Of a stretch of 30,039 bases of DNA, positions 1 through 6,143 are shown one piece after another. The stretch's first letter is position 1. Every line of letters starts with the position of its first letter. The notes beneath the pieces were generated by a model. The model had not been told where the DNA came from. It saw only the letters and a program-made list of their open reading frames with translations, and did no database searches. This DNA is from Bacillota bacterium (GTDB lineage: Bacteria; Bacillota; Clostridia; Lachnospirales; Lachnospiraceae): positions 1 through 30,039 of the forward strand of contig JAEWSD010000146.1 of the NCBI GenBank assembly GCA_023398615.1, written 5' to 3'. A program made the position numbers and the translations under genes.

Positions 1-323
1 ACAGATCCGTAGCATATTCTCTTACCTTAAACTCCGTGATATCACTGGCAAACGATGTAGGGGCTGTTATCCAGTTTGACGAGGTCTCACAGACACCTTT
101 TTTGCAATATGTCAGTTATAAATTCGGTACACCTGTAAACTATATTATCTGGTCGATAGATGCCAGGAGTATTGACGCCCTGAATAAATCCATTAATAAA
201 TACGGATTGGCGGGAAACGGTGTCTGGAATATCATGATTTACTATCAGCAGCTATGGACGCTTATTAATTCCCAGTATGAAATCGTAAAAATTTTGCCGG
301 ATAGCTTTAAAAATATCACATAA
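1..323 (+). CDS. GH18 family glycosidase, C-terminal part (5' end outside window)
   Basis: The frame is open from base 3 back to the window edge, so this is the last ~107 codons of a longer gene and not a separate small ORF starting at the in-frame GTG at 36. The visible residues fit the end of a glycoside hydrolase family 18 TIM barrel of the YaaH/SleL/CotE type: a stretch reading FLQYVSY, then IIWSIDARSIDAL (barrel strand 7 and the helix that tracks changing dates of the family's FEDARS motif), then KYGLAGNGVWNIM (strand 8). In sporeformers such proteins are spore cortex or coat N-acetylglucosaminidases used in germination, which fits the sporulation genes downstream. The catalytic DxxDxDxE strand lies outside the window. 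The terminal LPDSF adds no further domain. Family call fairly sure; exact substrate unknown. Confidence 0.72.
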   Translation, partial: RSVAYSLTLNSVISLANDVGAVIQFDEVSQTPFLQYVSYKFGTPVNYIIWSIDARSIDALNKSINKYGLAGNGVWNIMIYYQQLWTLINSQYEIVKILPDSFKNIT

Positions 324-336
324 TGGGAATAATTTC

Positions 337-365
337 TTGAAAGGGTTGGGATAGTATACTATAAT
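337..365 (+). promoter_or_regulatory. SigA-type promoter for mazG
   Basis: A -35 TTGAAA (337-342) is followed after 17 bp by a perfect -10 TATAAT (360-365). It lies just after the stop of the GH18 gene and about 60 bp before the mazG start, so it probably begins the mazG transcript. Confidence 0.7.
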
Positions 366-428
366 TATCATATTACATTCAGGATGAAACGACGAGGGTA
401 AGTAATTTACCGGATTATGGAGGATACG

Positions 429-1202
429 ATGGAGAAAGAATACACCTTTGATGATTTTATGAATATTATCAGAGAACTAAGGAGTGAAAACGGGTGCCCG
501 TGGGACAGGGAGCAGACGCATAAAAGTTTAAAGGATTGTATGATTGAGGAAGCCTATGAAATGGTTGAAGCCATTAATAACGGGGATTCCGAGAATCTTT
601 GTGAAGAGCTGGGAGATGTGCTGCTTCAGGTAGCGCTGCATACGGCGATTGCTGAGGAACAGGAGGAATTCCGTATTGAGGATGTCATACGGAAAGAATG
701 CAAGAAGATGATATACAGGCATCCTCACGTGTTTGGCGATGCTATTGCGGAGAATTCGCAGGCCGTCGTGAGGAACTGGGAAGAACTAAAGCGCATTGAG
801 AAGAACCAGGAGAAAATCTCCGATAGTATTTTAAGTATACCGAAAGCACTTCCGGCGAACATTAGAGCAGAGAAAGTTCAGAAAAAAGCGGCAAAGGCAG
901 GAATGGATTTCGAAGACTATGAGCAGGTGCTGGAAAAGGTTTATGAAGAGCTTGAAGAACTGAGAAAAGCGAAAGAAATAGGCCATATGGAGGATATAGA
1001 AGAGGAATTCGGGGATTTGATGTTTTCGGTGGTAAATTTATCAAGGTTTTTACAACTAAATGCTGAAAATTCCTTGACAAATGCCACTAATAAGTTTATA
1101 AATAGATTTGTAGATGTTGAACATCTTGCTGATCAAGAAGGTAAGCATTTATGCGAAATGTCCATTGCTGAGCTTGATGCTCTTTGGGGACGAGTAAAAT
1201 AA
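429..1202 (+). CDS. mazG: Nucleoside triphosphate pyrophosphohydrolase MazG
   Basis: MazG hydrolyses NTPs and dNTPs to the monophosphate and pyrophosphate, cleaning damaged or non-canonical nucleotides. At 257 residues the protein has the two-domain length of the family (E. coli MazG is 263). The hallmark CPWDREQTH is at residues 23-31. The first metal-binding set is EEAYE (40-44) with EELGD (59-63). The second domain repeats it late in the protein as YEELEEL and EEEFGDLMF, where the catalytic activity usually resides. I chose the ATG at 429 because GGAGG at 419-423 sits 5 bp before it; the in-frame ATG at 417 has no ribosome site. This corresponds to the MazG half of B. subtilis YabN; the N-terminal methylase-like half of YabN is absent here. 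Next gene hup follows after 54 bp. Confidence 0.95.
   Translation: MEKEYTFDDFMNIIRELRSENGCPWDREQTHKSLKDCMIEEAYEMVEAINNGDSENLCEELGDVLLQVALHTAIAEEQEEFRIEDVIRKECKKMIYRHPHVFGDAIAENSQAVVRNWEELKRIEKNQEKISDSILSIPKALPANIRAEKVQKKAAKAGMDFEDYEQVLEKVYEELEELRKAKEIGHMEDIEEEFGDLMFSVVNLSRFLQLNAENSLTNATNKFINRFVDVEHLADQEGKHLCEMSIAELDALWGRVK
1074..1102 (+). promoter_or_regulatory. Promoter for hup inside the 3' end of mazG
   Basis: TTGACA (1074-1079) and TATAAA (1097-1102) are separated by 17 bp. The pair lies within the last part of mazG and about 150 bp before the hup start, giving a ~145-nt leader. A strong own promoter fits a highly expressed nucleoid protein. Confidence 0.6.
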
Positions 1203-1256
1203 TCCCAGGGTTATTTTAAAATTTTATAATAATTACTTTAGAGGAGGAGTTTATCC

Positions 1257-1532
1257 ATGAACAAAGCAGAATTAGTTGCAGCAATTGCAGAAAAGACAGA
1301 GTTATCTAAGAAGGATTCAGAAAAGGCTTTAAAGGCATTCGTTGATGTCGTTACAGAAGAATTAACTAAAGGTGAGAAGGTTCAATTAGTTGGATTTGGT
1401 ACTTTTGAGGTAACTGAGAGACCAGCAAGAACAGGTAGGAATCCCCAGACGAAAGAAGCTATTACTATTGCAGCATCTAAAGCTCCAAAGTTCAAAGCAG
1501 GAAAGGCTTTAAAGGATGTTATTAACGCATAG
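1257..1532 (+). CDS. hup: DNA-binding protein HU
   Basis: HU is a small basic homodimer that bends DNA and compacts the nucleoid. The 91-residue length is standard. Key features are the N-terminal MNKAELVAAIA helix, the GFGTFEV turn (residues 47-53) and the beta-arm RPARTGRNPQT with the intercalating proline in RNP, followed by the conserved C-terminal FKAGKALKDVIN. A strong ribosome site GAGGAGGAG (1241-1249) precedes the ATG. The gene is bounded by its own promoter in mazG and by a terminator hairpin, so it is probably a separate strong transcript within the block. HU located between mazG and rqcP is also seen in other Clostridia. Confidence 0.97.
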   Translation: MNKAELVAAIAEKTELSKKDSEKALKAFVDVVTEELTKGEKVQLVGFGTFEVTERPARTGRNPQTKEAITIAASKAPKFKAGKALKDVINA

Positions 1533-1548
1533 TTAGAACAATTACGGG

Positions 1549-1637
1549 GAAGCTGTTATAAAAATCAAATTCGGCCTTTGTGTTGTCTATTTAGCACCGG
1601 TGCGGCAGAATATGATTCTTATAACAGCTTCTTTTTT
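1549..1637 (+). terminator. Intrinsic terminator after hup (long loop)
   Basis: GAAGCTGTTATAA (1549-1561) pairs perfectly with TTATAACAGCTTC (1619-1631), a 13-bp stem closed by a 57-nt loop that can itself fold around ACCGGT (1597-1602), followed by six T (1632-1637). The T run is shared with the left arm of the palindromic element that follows. Confidence 0.7.
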
Positions 1638-1680
1638 ATCGTATAGAGAAGTTCGTTCTATACGATAAAAAGCGCTCCGC
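1632..1680. repeat. Palindromic intergenic element, copy 1
   Basis: TTTTTATCGTATAGA (1633-1647) and TCTATACGATAAAAA (1657-1671) are perfect 15-bp inverted arms around the loop GAAGTTCGT, followed by GCGCTCCGC. A near copy is at 3375-3424. It may act as a second, bidirectional terminator or be a small dispersed repeat. Confidence 0.7.
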
Positions 1681-1722
1681 TATGGATGTGCACTCACGCG
1701 TATGGAGATTGGAGTAAAATAT

Positions 1723-1962
1723 ATGAGACTAGACAAATTTCTGAAGGTATCCAGACTGATAAAACGGAGGACCGTTGCCAATGAAGCCTGTGATGCCGGC
1801 AGGGTATTGGTAAACGGAAAACCTGCCAAGGCATCGGCAGCCGTAAAGGTGGATGACATTATCGAGATTGGTTTCGGCAGTAAGGCAGTTAAGGTTCAGG
1901 TACTGGATGTTCAGGAAACCGTCCGGAAGGACGATGCAAAAGAATTATACAAGTATCTGTAA
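1723..1962 (+). CDS. rqcP: S4-domain RNA-binding protein RqcP
   Basis: RqcP (YabO, Hsp15 homologue) binds the 50S subunit next to the P-site tRNA and works with RqcH to add C-terminal alanine tails to stalled nascent chains (bacterial ribosome quality control). The 79-residue product is a single S4 domain: MRLDKFLKVSRLIKRRT at the start and GRVLVNGKPAKAS in the middle are nearly identical to B. subtilis RqcP. I chose ATG 1723 because GGAG (1711-1714) sits 8 bp before it and the family begins MRLDKFL; the in-frame ATG at 1702 would add seven unrelated residues. Position between hup and yabP matches B. subtilis, where rqcP lies between yabN and yabP. Confidence 0.93.
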   Translation: MRLDKFLKVSRLIKRRTVANEACDAGRVLVNGKPAKASAAVKVDDIIEIGFGSKAVKVQVLDVQETVRKDDAKELYKYL

Positions 1963-2039
1963 AGATGCCTGCATTTAAGCATGAAATTTAAAGACTCTTA
2001 ATATACTGAATAGAAATGAAGTTTTATTAGGAGGCTTTT

Positions 2040-2327
2040 ATGGAGGATAAACAGCAAATTCAGAAAAACCATAAGGTAAGTATAAATGCCAGGAATTCAG
2101 CTACTATTACGGGAGTAAATGATGTCCTGTCTTTTGATGCCGGAGAGGTACTCCTGCAAACCGAACAGGGCATCCTAATGATTCGCGGAAATGAACTGCA
2201 TGTCAATCGTCTTACTCTGGAAAAGGGTGAGGTTGATGTTGACGGCAGAATTGACAGTTTAACCTATTCCGATACGAATGCATACGGCAAATCGGGTGAA
2301 TCGTTGATCAGCAGACTGTTCAAATAA
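2040..2327 (+). CDS. yabP: Sporulation protein YabP
   Basis: YabP is a 95-residue protein of the YabP/YqfC family, made in the mother cell under SigE in Bacillus and needed for proper spore morphogenesis. Diagnostic features are the N-terminal HKVSINARNSATITGVNDVLSFD, the central ILMIRGNELHVNRLTLEKGEVDVDG and the C-terminal SLISRLFK. The gene has a clean site TAGGAGG (2028-2034) before ATG 2040. Its stop codon TAA (2325-2327) runs into the ribosome site of yabQ, so the two are translationally linked. I could not find a convincing SigE promoter in the 77 bp before it. Role by homology; the molecular function is poorly known. Confidence 0.92.
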   Translation: MEDKQQIQKNHKVSINARNSATITGVNDVLSFDAGEVLLQTEQGILMIRGNELHVNRLTLEKGEVDVDGRIDSLTYSDTNAYGKSGESLISRLFK

Positions 2328-2347
2328 TGCAGGAGGAGGAACAGGCG

Positions 2348-2860
2348 ATGAACGATGCAATTTTGGTTGAGCTGCGATTCTTTGGCGTATCCTTCTTCTG
2401 GGGTATGCTTCTTTTAGTAATTTATGATACATTGCGGGTGTTCAGAAGGGTAATAAATCATAACAGTTTTTTTATAGCCTTTGAGGATATCCTGTATTGG
2501 GTCACATGCGGCATATTGATCTTCCATATGATGTACCGGCAGAACAACGGTATAATAAGGGGGTTCTCCATCCTGGCCATGCTCCTTGGAATGCTGCTGT
2601 ACCATGAATCGTTAAGCGAGCTTTTAGTTAACATAATTTCCGGATTGCTTAATGGTTTGATTCACGGTATTGCCAGGATGATCGCATTTTTGTTAAAACC
2701 GATCCGATTCCTTTTAAAACGAGTCGGCCGTCTGTTTGCGTGGTTATTTTCAAAAATAAGAAAAATGGCCCATTCCATTGCAAAAGCATTGAAATATGTA
2801 TGGAATTCGAGTAAAATAGCAGTAACGGATAGTGAAGATACCAGTGGAAAAGGTGATTAG
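2348..2860 (+). CDS. yabQ: Spore cortex biosynthesis protein YabQ
   Basis: YabQ is an integral membrane protein of the forespore outer membrane required for cortex formation in B. subtilis. The 170-residue product has hydrophobic segments near residues 10-30, 45-65 and 72-92, with the typical WGMLLLVIYDTLRVFRR and FEDILYWVTCGILIFHMMY, then a basic C-terminal helix region rich in K and R. The start at 2348 is chosen because AGGAGGAGGA (2331-2340) lies 7 bp upstream; the ATG at 2327 overlaps the end of yabP and would put the ribosome site inside the gene. Overlaps or nearly abuts divIC at the other end. Sits in the same yabP-yabQ-divIC order as in Bacillus. Confidence 0.9.
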   Translation: MNDAILVELRFFGVSFFWGMLLLVIYDTLRVFRRVINHNSFFIAFEDILYWVTCGILIFHMMYRQNNGIIRGFSILAMLLGMLLYHESLSELLVNIISGLLNGLIHGIARMIAFLLKPIRFLLKRVGRLFAWLFSKIRKMAHSIAKALKYVWNSSKIAVTDSEDTSGKGD

Positions 2861-2861
2861 T

Positions 2862-3155
2862 TTGAGAAGGAAAAGAAGGGCAAGAAGGACAGGCCTGGTG
2901 CTGATAGCAATAATGGTTCTTATCATATGCGGTATCGTTACATATAAGAGGCAGGGGTTGGATAAGCTGAATGAAAAATCGTTGGCGCGTATAGAGGAGC
3001 TTCAGCAGGATATCACAGATGAAAAGGAAAAAGAGGAAGACATTAAGGAGTTGAAGGCCTATGTCCAGACCAAGAAATATATTGAAGAGGTAGCCAGGGA
3101 GAAACTTGGACTGGTTTATAAGGATGAGATTATATTTAAATCAGAAAATAAATGA
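2862..3155 (+). CDS. divIC: Septum formation initiator (DivIC/FtsB-like)
   Basis: DivIC joins FtsL and DivIB in the divisome and links the Z-ring to septal peptidoglycan synthesis. The 97-residue product has the bitopic layout: a very basic N-terminus (LRRKRRARR), one membrane segment (about residues 12-29), a periplasm-side coiled coil (LNEKSLARIEELQQDITDEKEKEEDIKEL) and the family ending YIEEVAREKLGLVYKDEIIF. I propose TTG 2862 as start: AAGGTGAT (2850-2857) lies just before it and the yabQ stop is 1 bp upstream. An alternative GTG at 2832 would add ten residues inside yabQ without a ribosome site. Order yabQ-divIC matches B. subtilis. Confidence 0.88.
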   Translation: MRRKRRARRTGLVLIAIMVLIICGIVTYKRQGLDKLNEKSLARIEELQQDITDEKEKEEDIKELKAYVQTKKYIEEVAREKLGLVYKDEIIFKSENK

Positions 3156-3163
3156 ATATAACG

Positions 3164-3192
3164 GCCTCCCCTGCATTCGCACGGGAGGCTTT
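3164..3192 (+). terminator. Probable terminator after divIC
   Basis: GCCTCCC (3164-3170) pairs with GGGAGGC (3183-3189); the inner TGC/GCA can extend the hairpin. Only three T follow, so termination may be partial. It closes the mazG-divIC block before the tRNA promoter. Confidence 0.6.
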
Positions 3193-3218
3193 AAATCTGT
3201 TCGGACACTAACATTTTA

Positions 3219-3247
3219 TTGACAAGCATTTAAAAAGCAGTTATAAT
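3219..3247 (+). promoter_or_regulatory. Strong promoter for tRNA-Met
   Basis: Consensus TTGACA (3219-3224) and TATAAT (3242-3247) with 17-bp spacing, ending 15 bp before the tRNA. Confidence 0.85.
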
Positions 3248-3262
3248 GGAATTCGTCACTTT

Positions 3263-3336
3263 GGCGAAGTAGCTCAGTTGGCTAGAGCACGCGGTTCATA
3301 CCCGCGGTGTCGGCGGTTCAAATCCGTCCTTCGCTA
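3263..3336 (+). tRNA. tRNA-Met (CAT anticodon, elongator)
   Basis: A 74-nt cloverleaf: acceptor GGCGAAG pairs with CTTCGCT (first pair G-U), D arm GCTC/GAGC, anticodon stem CGCGG/CCGCG around loop TTCATAC (CAT anticodon), five-base variable region, T arm GGCGG-TTCAAAT-CCGTC, discriminator A. CCA is not encoded. The initiator hallmarks (unpaired 1-72 and three G-C pairs in the anticodon stem next to the loop) are not both present, so the elongator is favoured. A tRNA-Met gene also precedes spoIIE in B. subtilis. Confidence 0.95.
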
Positions 3337-3349
3337 TCCTTATAACCGG

Positions 3350-3380
3350 CGGGAGATCATCCTATGATCTCCCGTTTTTT
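3350..3380 (+). terminator. Intrinsic terminator after tRNA-Met
   Basis: CGGGAGATCAT (3350-3360) and ATGATCTCCCG (3364-3374) form a perfect 11-bp stem with loop CCT, followed by six T (3375-3380). Confidence 0.92.
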
Positions 3381-3424
3381 ATCGTATAAGGAAAGTTTGT
3401 CCTATGCGATAAAAAGCGTTCTGC
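3375..3424. repeat. Palindromic intergenic element, copy 2
   Basis: TTTTTTATCGTATAAGG (3375-3391), loop GAAAGTTTGT-like, then CCTATGCGATAAAAA (3401-3415) and GCGTTCTGC. It differs from copy 1 by a G-U-compatible change, a bulged A and loop changes, yet keeps the hairpin. As in copy 1, its T arm is the T run of an intrinsic terminator. Confidence 0.65.
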
Positions 3425-3563
3425 AAGCAAGACTCTTTCTCATTTATCCGAACCTTAAAATGATCTTGAATAATCTGTTCTCTTTTTATAGAACTTTACA
3501 CTTTAAATTTCTAACGAGCATGAACTCTCTACATTCGATAGATTTAATCATTCCACGAAATTC
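3425..3563. other. AT-rich spacer before the spoIIE promoter, no gene
   Basis: No ribosome site or convincing coding frame. An open frame runs through it but begins inside the tRNA terminator and has no family resemblance. It separates the terminator/repeat from the spoIIE control region. Confidence 0.5.
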
Positions 3564-3630
3564 TTGTCAAAAACTTTTTGGAAACGCGTTCGGAATTGTG
3601 ACAAACATTTCTATCTGTAAATCCTATAAT
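3564..3630 (+). promoter_or_regulatory. spoIIE promoter with 21-bp spacer and Spo0A-box-like sites
   Basis: GTGACA (3598-3603, five of six to TTGACA) is 21 bp from a perfect TATAAT (3625-3630). SigA promoters activated by Spo0A~P, including spoIIE and spoIIG of B. subtilis, have this unusual 21-22 bp spacing. TTGTCAAAA (3565-3573) fits a Spo0A box upstream, and the reverse complement of 3596-3605 reads TTTGTCACAA, overlapping the -35. Leader ~70 nt. Confidence 0.65.
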
Positions 3631-3706
3631 ACAGGTCTAACGGAAGCAAACAGCATTGATATAAAGAAATGTAATCATGCATCGGTTGGAGGAGGACAGA
3701 AACAGA

Positions 3707-6001
3707 ATGAAGGAATGGAATCTGAAAAGAATTTTATTACAGATGATGGGGATAATCATGGCCAGGGCATCCTTTGCGGGGATTAATCCGATAGGGCTCG
3801 CATATTTTGCGGCAATCTACATGGAGAAGAAAGGCAGGCTGCTTTCCATGCTGGCTGTCTGCATGGGAATGCTTACGGTGATGCCGTTGATAGAAGCAGT
3901 GAGGTATTTTATTGTCATGGCGGTGATTTCCATCGTGACATCACTGATAGAATATAATGGGAAGCGGATCACAATTCTTGCCGTCAGCGCACTGTCAGGC
4001 TCCATTACGGCGGCAATGACGCTTGCGGACGGGCTTATGAGCGGAAGTGACCGGTATCTTATTCTCATGGCGCTTGCGGAAGGAATTGCCGTTTTTGCCG
4101 TTGGCATTGTCTTCCGGAAAGGACTGGAACCGGTTCTGCACGGAATTAAAGGGCAGACATTTGACAACGAACAGATCATCAGCATTGCCGTTATTCTGGC
4201 CGTTCTTATTTATGGGATGCCCAATCCGGGTATCCTGGGCTTCTCCCTGACTATGAGCGCGGCGCTGTTCAGCGTCTTGTTTGCGGGATATAAATACGGC
4301 GCCGGTTACGGCGCGGTTGCGGGGGCGGCCTGCGGTATCATTTTAGCCGTAAAAACAGGGCAGATGAATCAGATCGGTATGATGTGTATGTTAGGCATAA
4401 CCTCGGGTACCTTTCGTGAAATGGGACGCTTCTTCACTGCGGCAACCTTTTCAACCGCCGCAATGGCACTTGGCGAGCTCTACCGCAATTACCGCCTGGA
4501 TCTGTCCGGTCTGGGCGCATTGGGGGTAAGTGCATTGGTATTCATGGTATTGCCTAAAAGTATTATGAATAAGGTAAACAGCTGGTCGGAGGAGGATGAG
4601 GAGGACGTTTTTGTCCGTCAGAGCATCCAGAATATCGCCAAGGGGAAGCTAAAGGATTTTTCGGAATCCTTCCAGAATCTCTCCGATACCTTTACGTCCA
4701 TTGCGGACAAGAAAACCGAGTTGAGCAAAAAGGATAAAACGGATATTTTTAATGATGTTTCCGAAAAGCTTTGCAAGGATTGTACCAATTGCAGCATATG
4801 CTGGAAGAATAATTTCTATGAAACATACGAAGGCGCCTATCATATCATAGAAACGGTGGAGAAGAACGGTACCATATCCACGGGTGAAATACCGGAAAGC
4901 TTTGCCGGGCGCTGTATCAGCCTGGAAAGCTTCCTGTTTGAAACAGGCCGGATGCTGGAACTGGCGAAATTGAATCTATCCTGGCATAACCGGATGGCGG
5001 AAAGCAGGGAAGCGATTGCAGGGCAGCTTTGTGAGGTTGCCAATATCATAGAAGATTTCTCTATGGATCTGTATAAGACGGCAGATACCTCAGAAGTGAA
5101 AAAGAAGAGGATTATTTATGAACTGCGTGCAAATCATATTATTGTAAAGAGAATTGCCGTATTTGAAAAAAGAAATGATAAACAGGAAATCTATATGACG
5201 GTGCGTACGGAAAGGGGTCGCTGCCTTACCACGAAAGAGGCTGCCGTTATCATAAGTAATGCCTTCGGTAAGCGCATGCGGCCTTCCGATGCCTGTAAAA
5301 ATGTTATAACGAAGGAATATGATACCCTTGTGTTCGTGGAGGACGCCAATTATAAGGTATTTACGGGAATGACAAGGATGACGAAGGAGGGAGAGCGCAT
5401 TTCGGGAGATAATTTTTCCTTCATCAATCCGGACCCGGGAACCCTGGTCATGACCTTGTCGGACGGCATGGGCACCGGTGAAACCGCATGTGAGGAGAGT
5501 GAATCGGTAGTGGAGCTTCTGGAGCAATTCATGGAAGCGGGTTTTCGCAAGGAATCCGCCGTAAAGCTGATTAATTCCATTCTGGTCTTAAAATCGGAAG
5601 AGCAGACCTTTTCCACCATTGATATGAGTGTAATCAATCTTTATACCGGAGAATGTGATTTTATAAAAATAGGTGCGTCCACAACCTTTATAAAAAGGGA
5701 TAATTGGGTCGAAGTGATCAATTCCACCTCCCTGCCCGCCGGGGTATTGAACCAGGTAGATTATGAGACCGTTAGCAGGCAGCTCTATGACGGTGATTTT
5801 ATCATCATGGTCACCGATGGGGTAATTGACTGTATACCCGGAGATGAGAAGGAAAGGTTCCTGGAGGAATTCATATTGGATCTTCGGATGAAGAATCCGA
5901 ATGAGATAGCTAATGCGGTGCTAAACCAGGCCTTGGAACTGAATCACTGGGTGCCGAAGGATGATATGACGGTGCTTGCGGCGGGCTTCTGGAAGAAATG
6001 A
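3707..6001 (+). CDS. spoIIE: Stage II sporulation protein E, serine phosphatase
   Basis: SpoIIE dephosphorylates the anti-anti-sigma factor SpoIIAA, which frees SigF in the forespore, and also binds FtsZ at the polar septum. The 764-residue protein has about ten N-terminal membrane segments (residues ~10-285), a central regulatory region with the conserved cysteine cluster CKDCTNCSICW, and a C-terminal PP2C phosphatase. The phosphatase metal sites are visible: SDGMGTG (Asp 586), VTDGVID (Asp 704) and PKDDMTV (Asp 752-753). Length is slightly below Bacillus (827), normal for Clostridia. I prefer ATG 3707, with AGGAGG at 3690-3695 (11-bp spacing, a little long); the ATG at 3677 has no site before it. 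Promoter spacing suggests direct Spo0A control. Next gene tilS has its own promoter. Confidence 0.96.
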   Translation: MKEWNLKRILLQMMGIIMARASFAGINPIGLAYFAAIYMEKKGRLLSMLAVCMGMLTVMPLIEAVRYFIVMAVISIVTSLIEYNGKRITILAVSALSGSITAAMTLADGLMSGSDRYLILMALAEGIAVFAVGIVFRKGLEPVLHGIKGQTFDNEQIISIAVILAVLIYGMPNPGILGFSLTMSAALFSVLFAGYKYGAGYGAVAGAACGIILAVKTGQMNQIGMMCMLGITSGTFREMGRFFTAATFSTAAMALGELYRNYRLDLSGLGALGVSALVFMVLPKSIMNKVNSWSEEDEEDVFVRQSIQNIAKGKLKDFSESFQNLSDTFTSIADKKTELSKKDKTDIFNDVSEKLCKDCTNCSICWKNNFYETYEGAYHIIETVEKNGTISTGEIPESFAGRCISLESFLFETGRMLELAKLNLSWHNRMAESREAIAGQLCEVANIIEDFSMDLYKTADTSEVKKKRIIYELRANHIIVKRIAVFEKRNDKQEIYMTVRTERGRCLTTKEAAVIISNAFGKRMRPSDACKNVITKEYDTLVFVEDANYKVFTGMTRMTKEGERISGDNFSFINPDPGTLVMTLSDGMGTGETACEESESVVELLEQFMEAGFRKESAVKLINSILVLKSEEQTFSTIDMSVINLYTGECDFIKIGASTTFIKRDNWVEVINSTSLPAGVLNQVDYETVSRQLYDGDFIIMVTDGVIDCIPGDEKERFLEEFILDLRMKNPNEIANAVLNQALELNHWVPKDDMTVLAAGFWKK

Positions 6002-6013
6002 AGGTGGCGGAGT

Positions 6014-6070
6014 GTTACTATTCAGCCTTACTGCTGAGCCGTAACAGCGGAGTTACAGTTTGGCCAGCCC
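6014..6070. repeat. Dispersed intergenic repeat, copy A
   Basis: The 32 nt at 6014-6045, starting GTTACTATTCAG and ending GAGCCGTAAC, match the reverse complement of 23309-23340 at about 24 of 32 positions by eye. The flanking GGAGTTACAGTTTGG looks like a partial second unit. Located between spoIIE and the tilS promoter. Confidence 0.45.
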
Positions 6071-6074
6071 GTAC

Positions 6075-6103
6075 TTGAAATTTATAATCGTTCGGGGTAA
6101 AAT
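6075..6103 (+). promoter_or_regulatory. Promoter for tilS-hpt
   Basis: TTGAAA (6075-6080) and TAAAAT (6098-6103) with 17-bp spacing, 40 bp before the tilS start. Confidence 0.6.
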
Positions 6104-6143
6104 GATAAGAAGGTGATCAGTACAATATCTGCAGGAGTAAGGA

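Noticed and set aside
1549..1637. Riboswitch or structured RNA in the long loop after hup
   Set aside because: Only the terminator stem is clear; no known riboswitch core could be recognised in the loop.
3364..3786. 140-codon open frame on the plus strand before spoIIE
   Set aside because: It begins inside the tRNA terminator hairpin, crosses the spoIIE promoter, has no ribosome site and overlaps the start of spoIIE in another frame.
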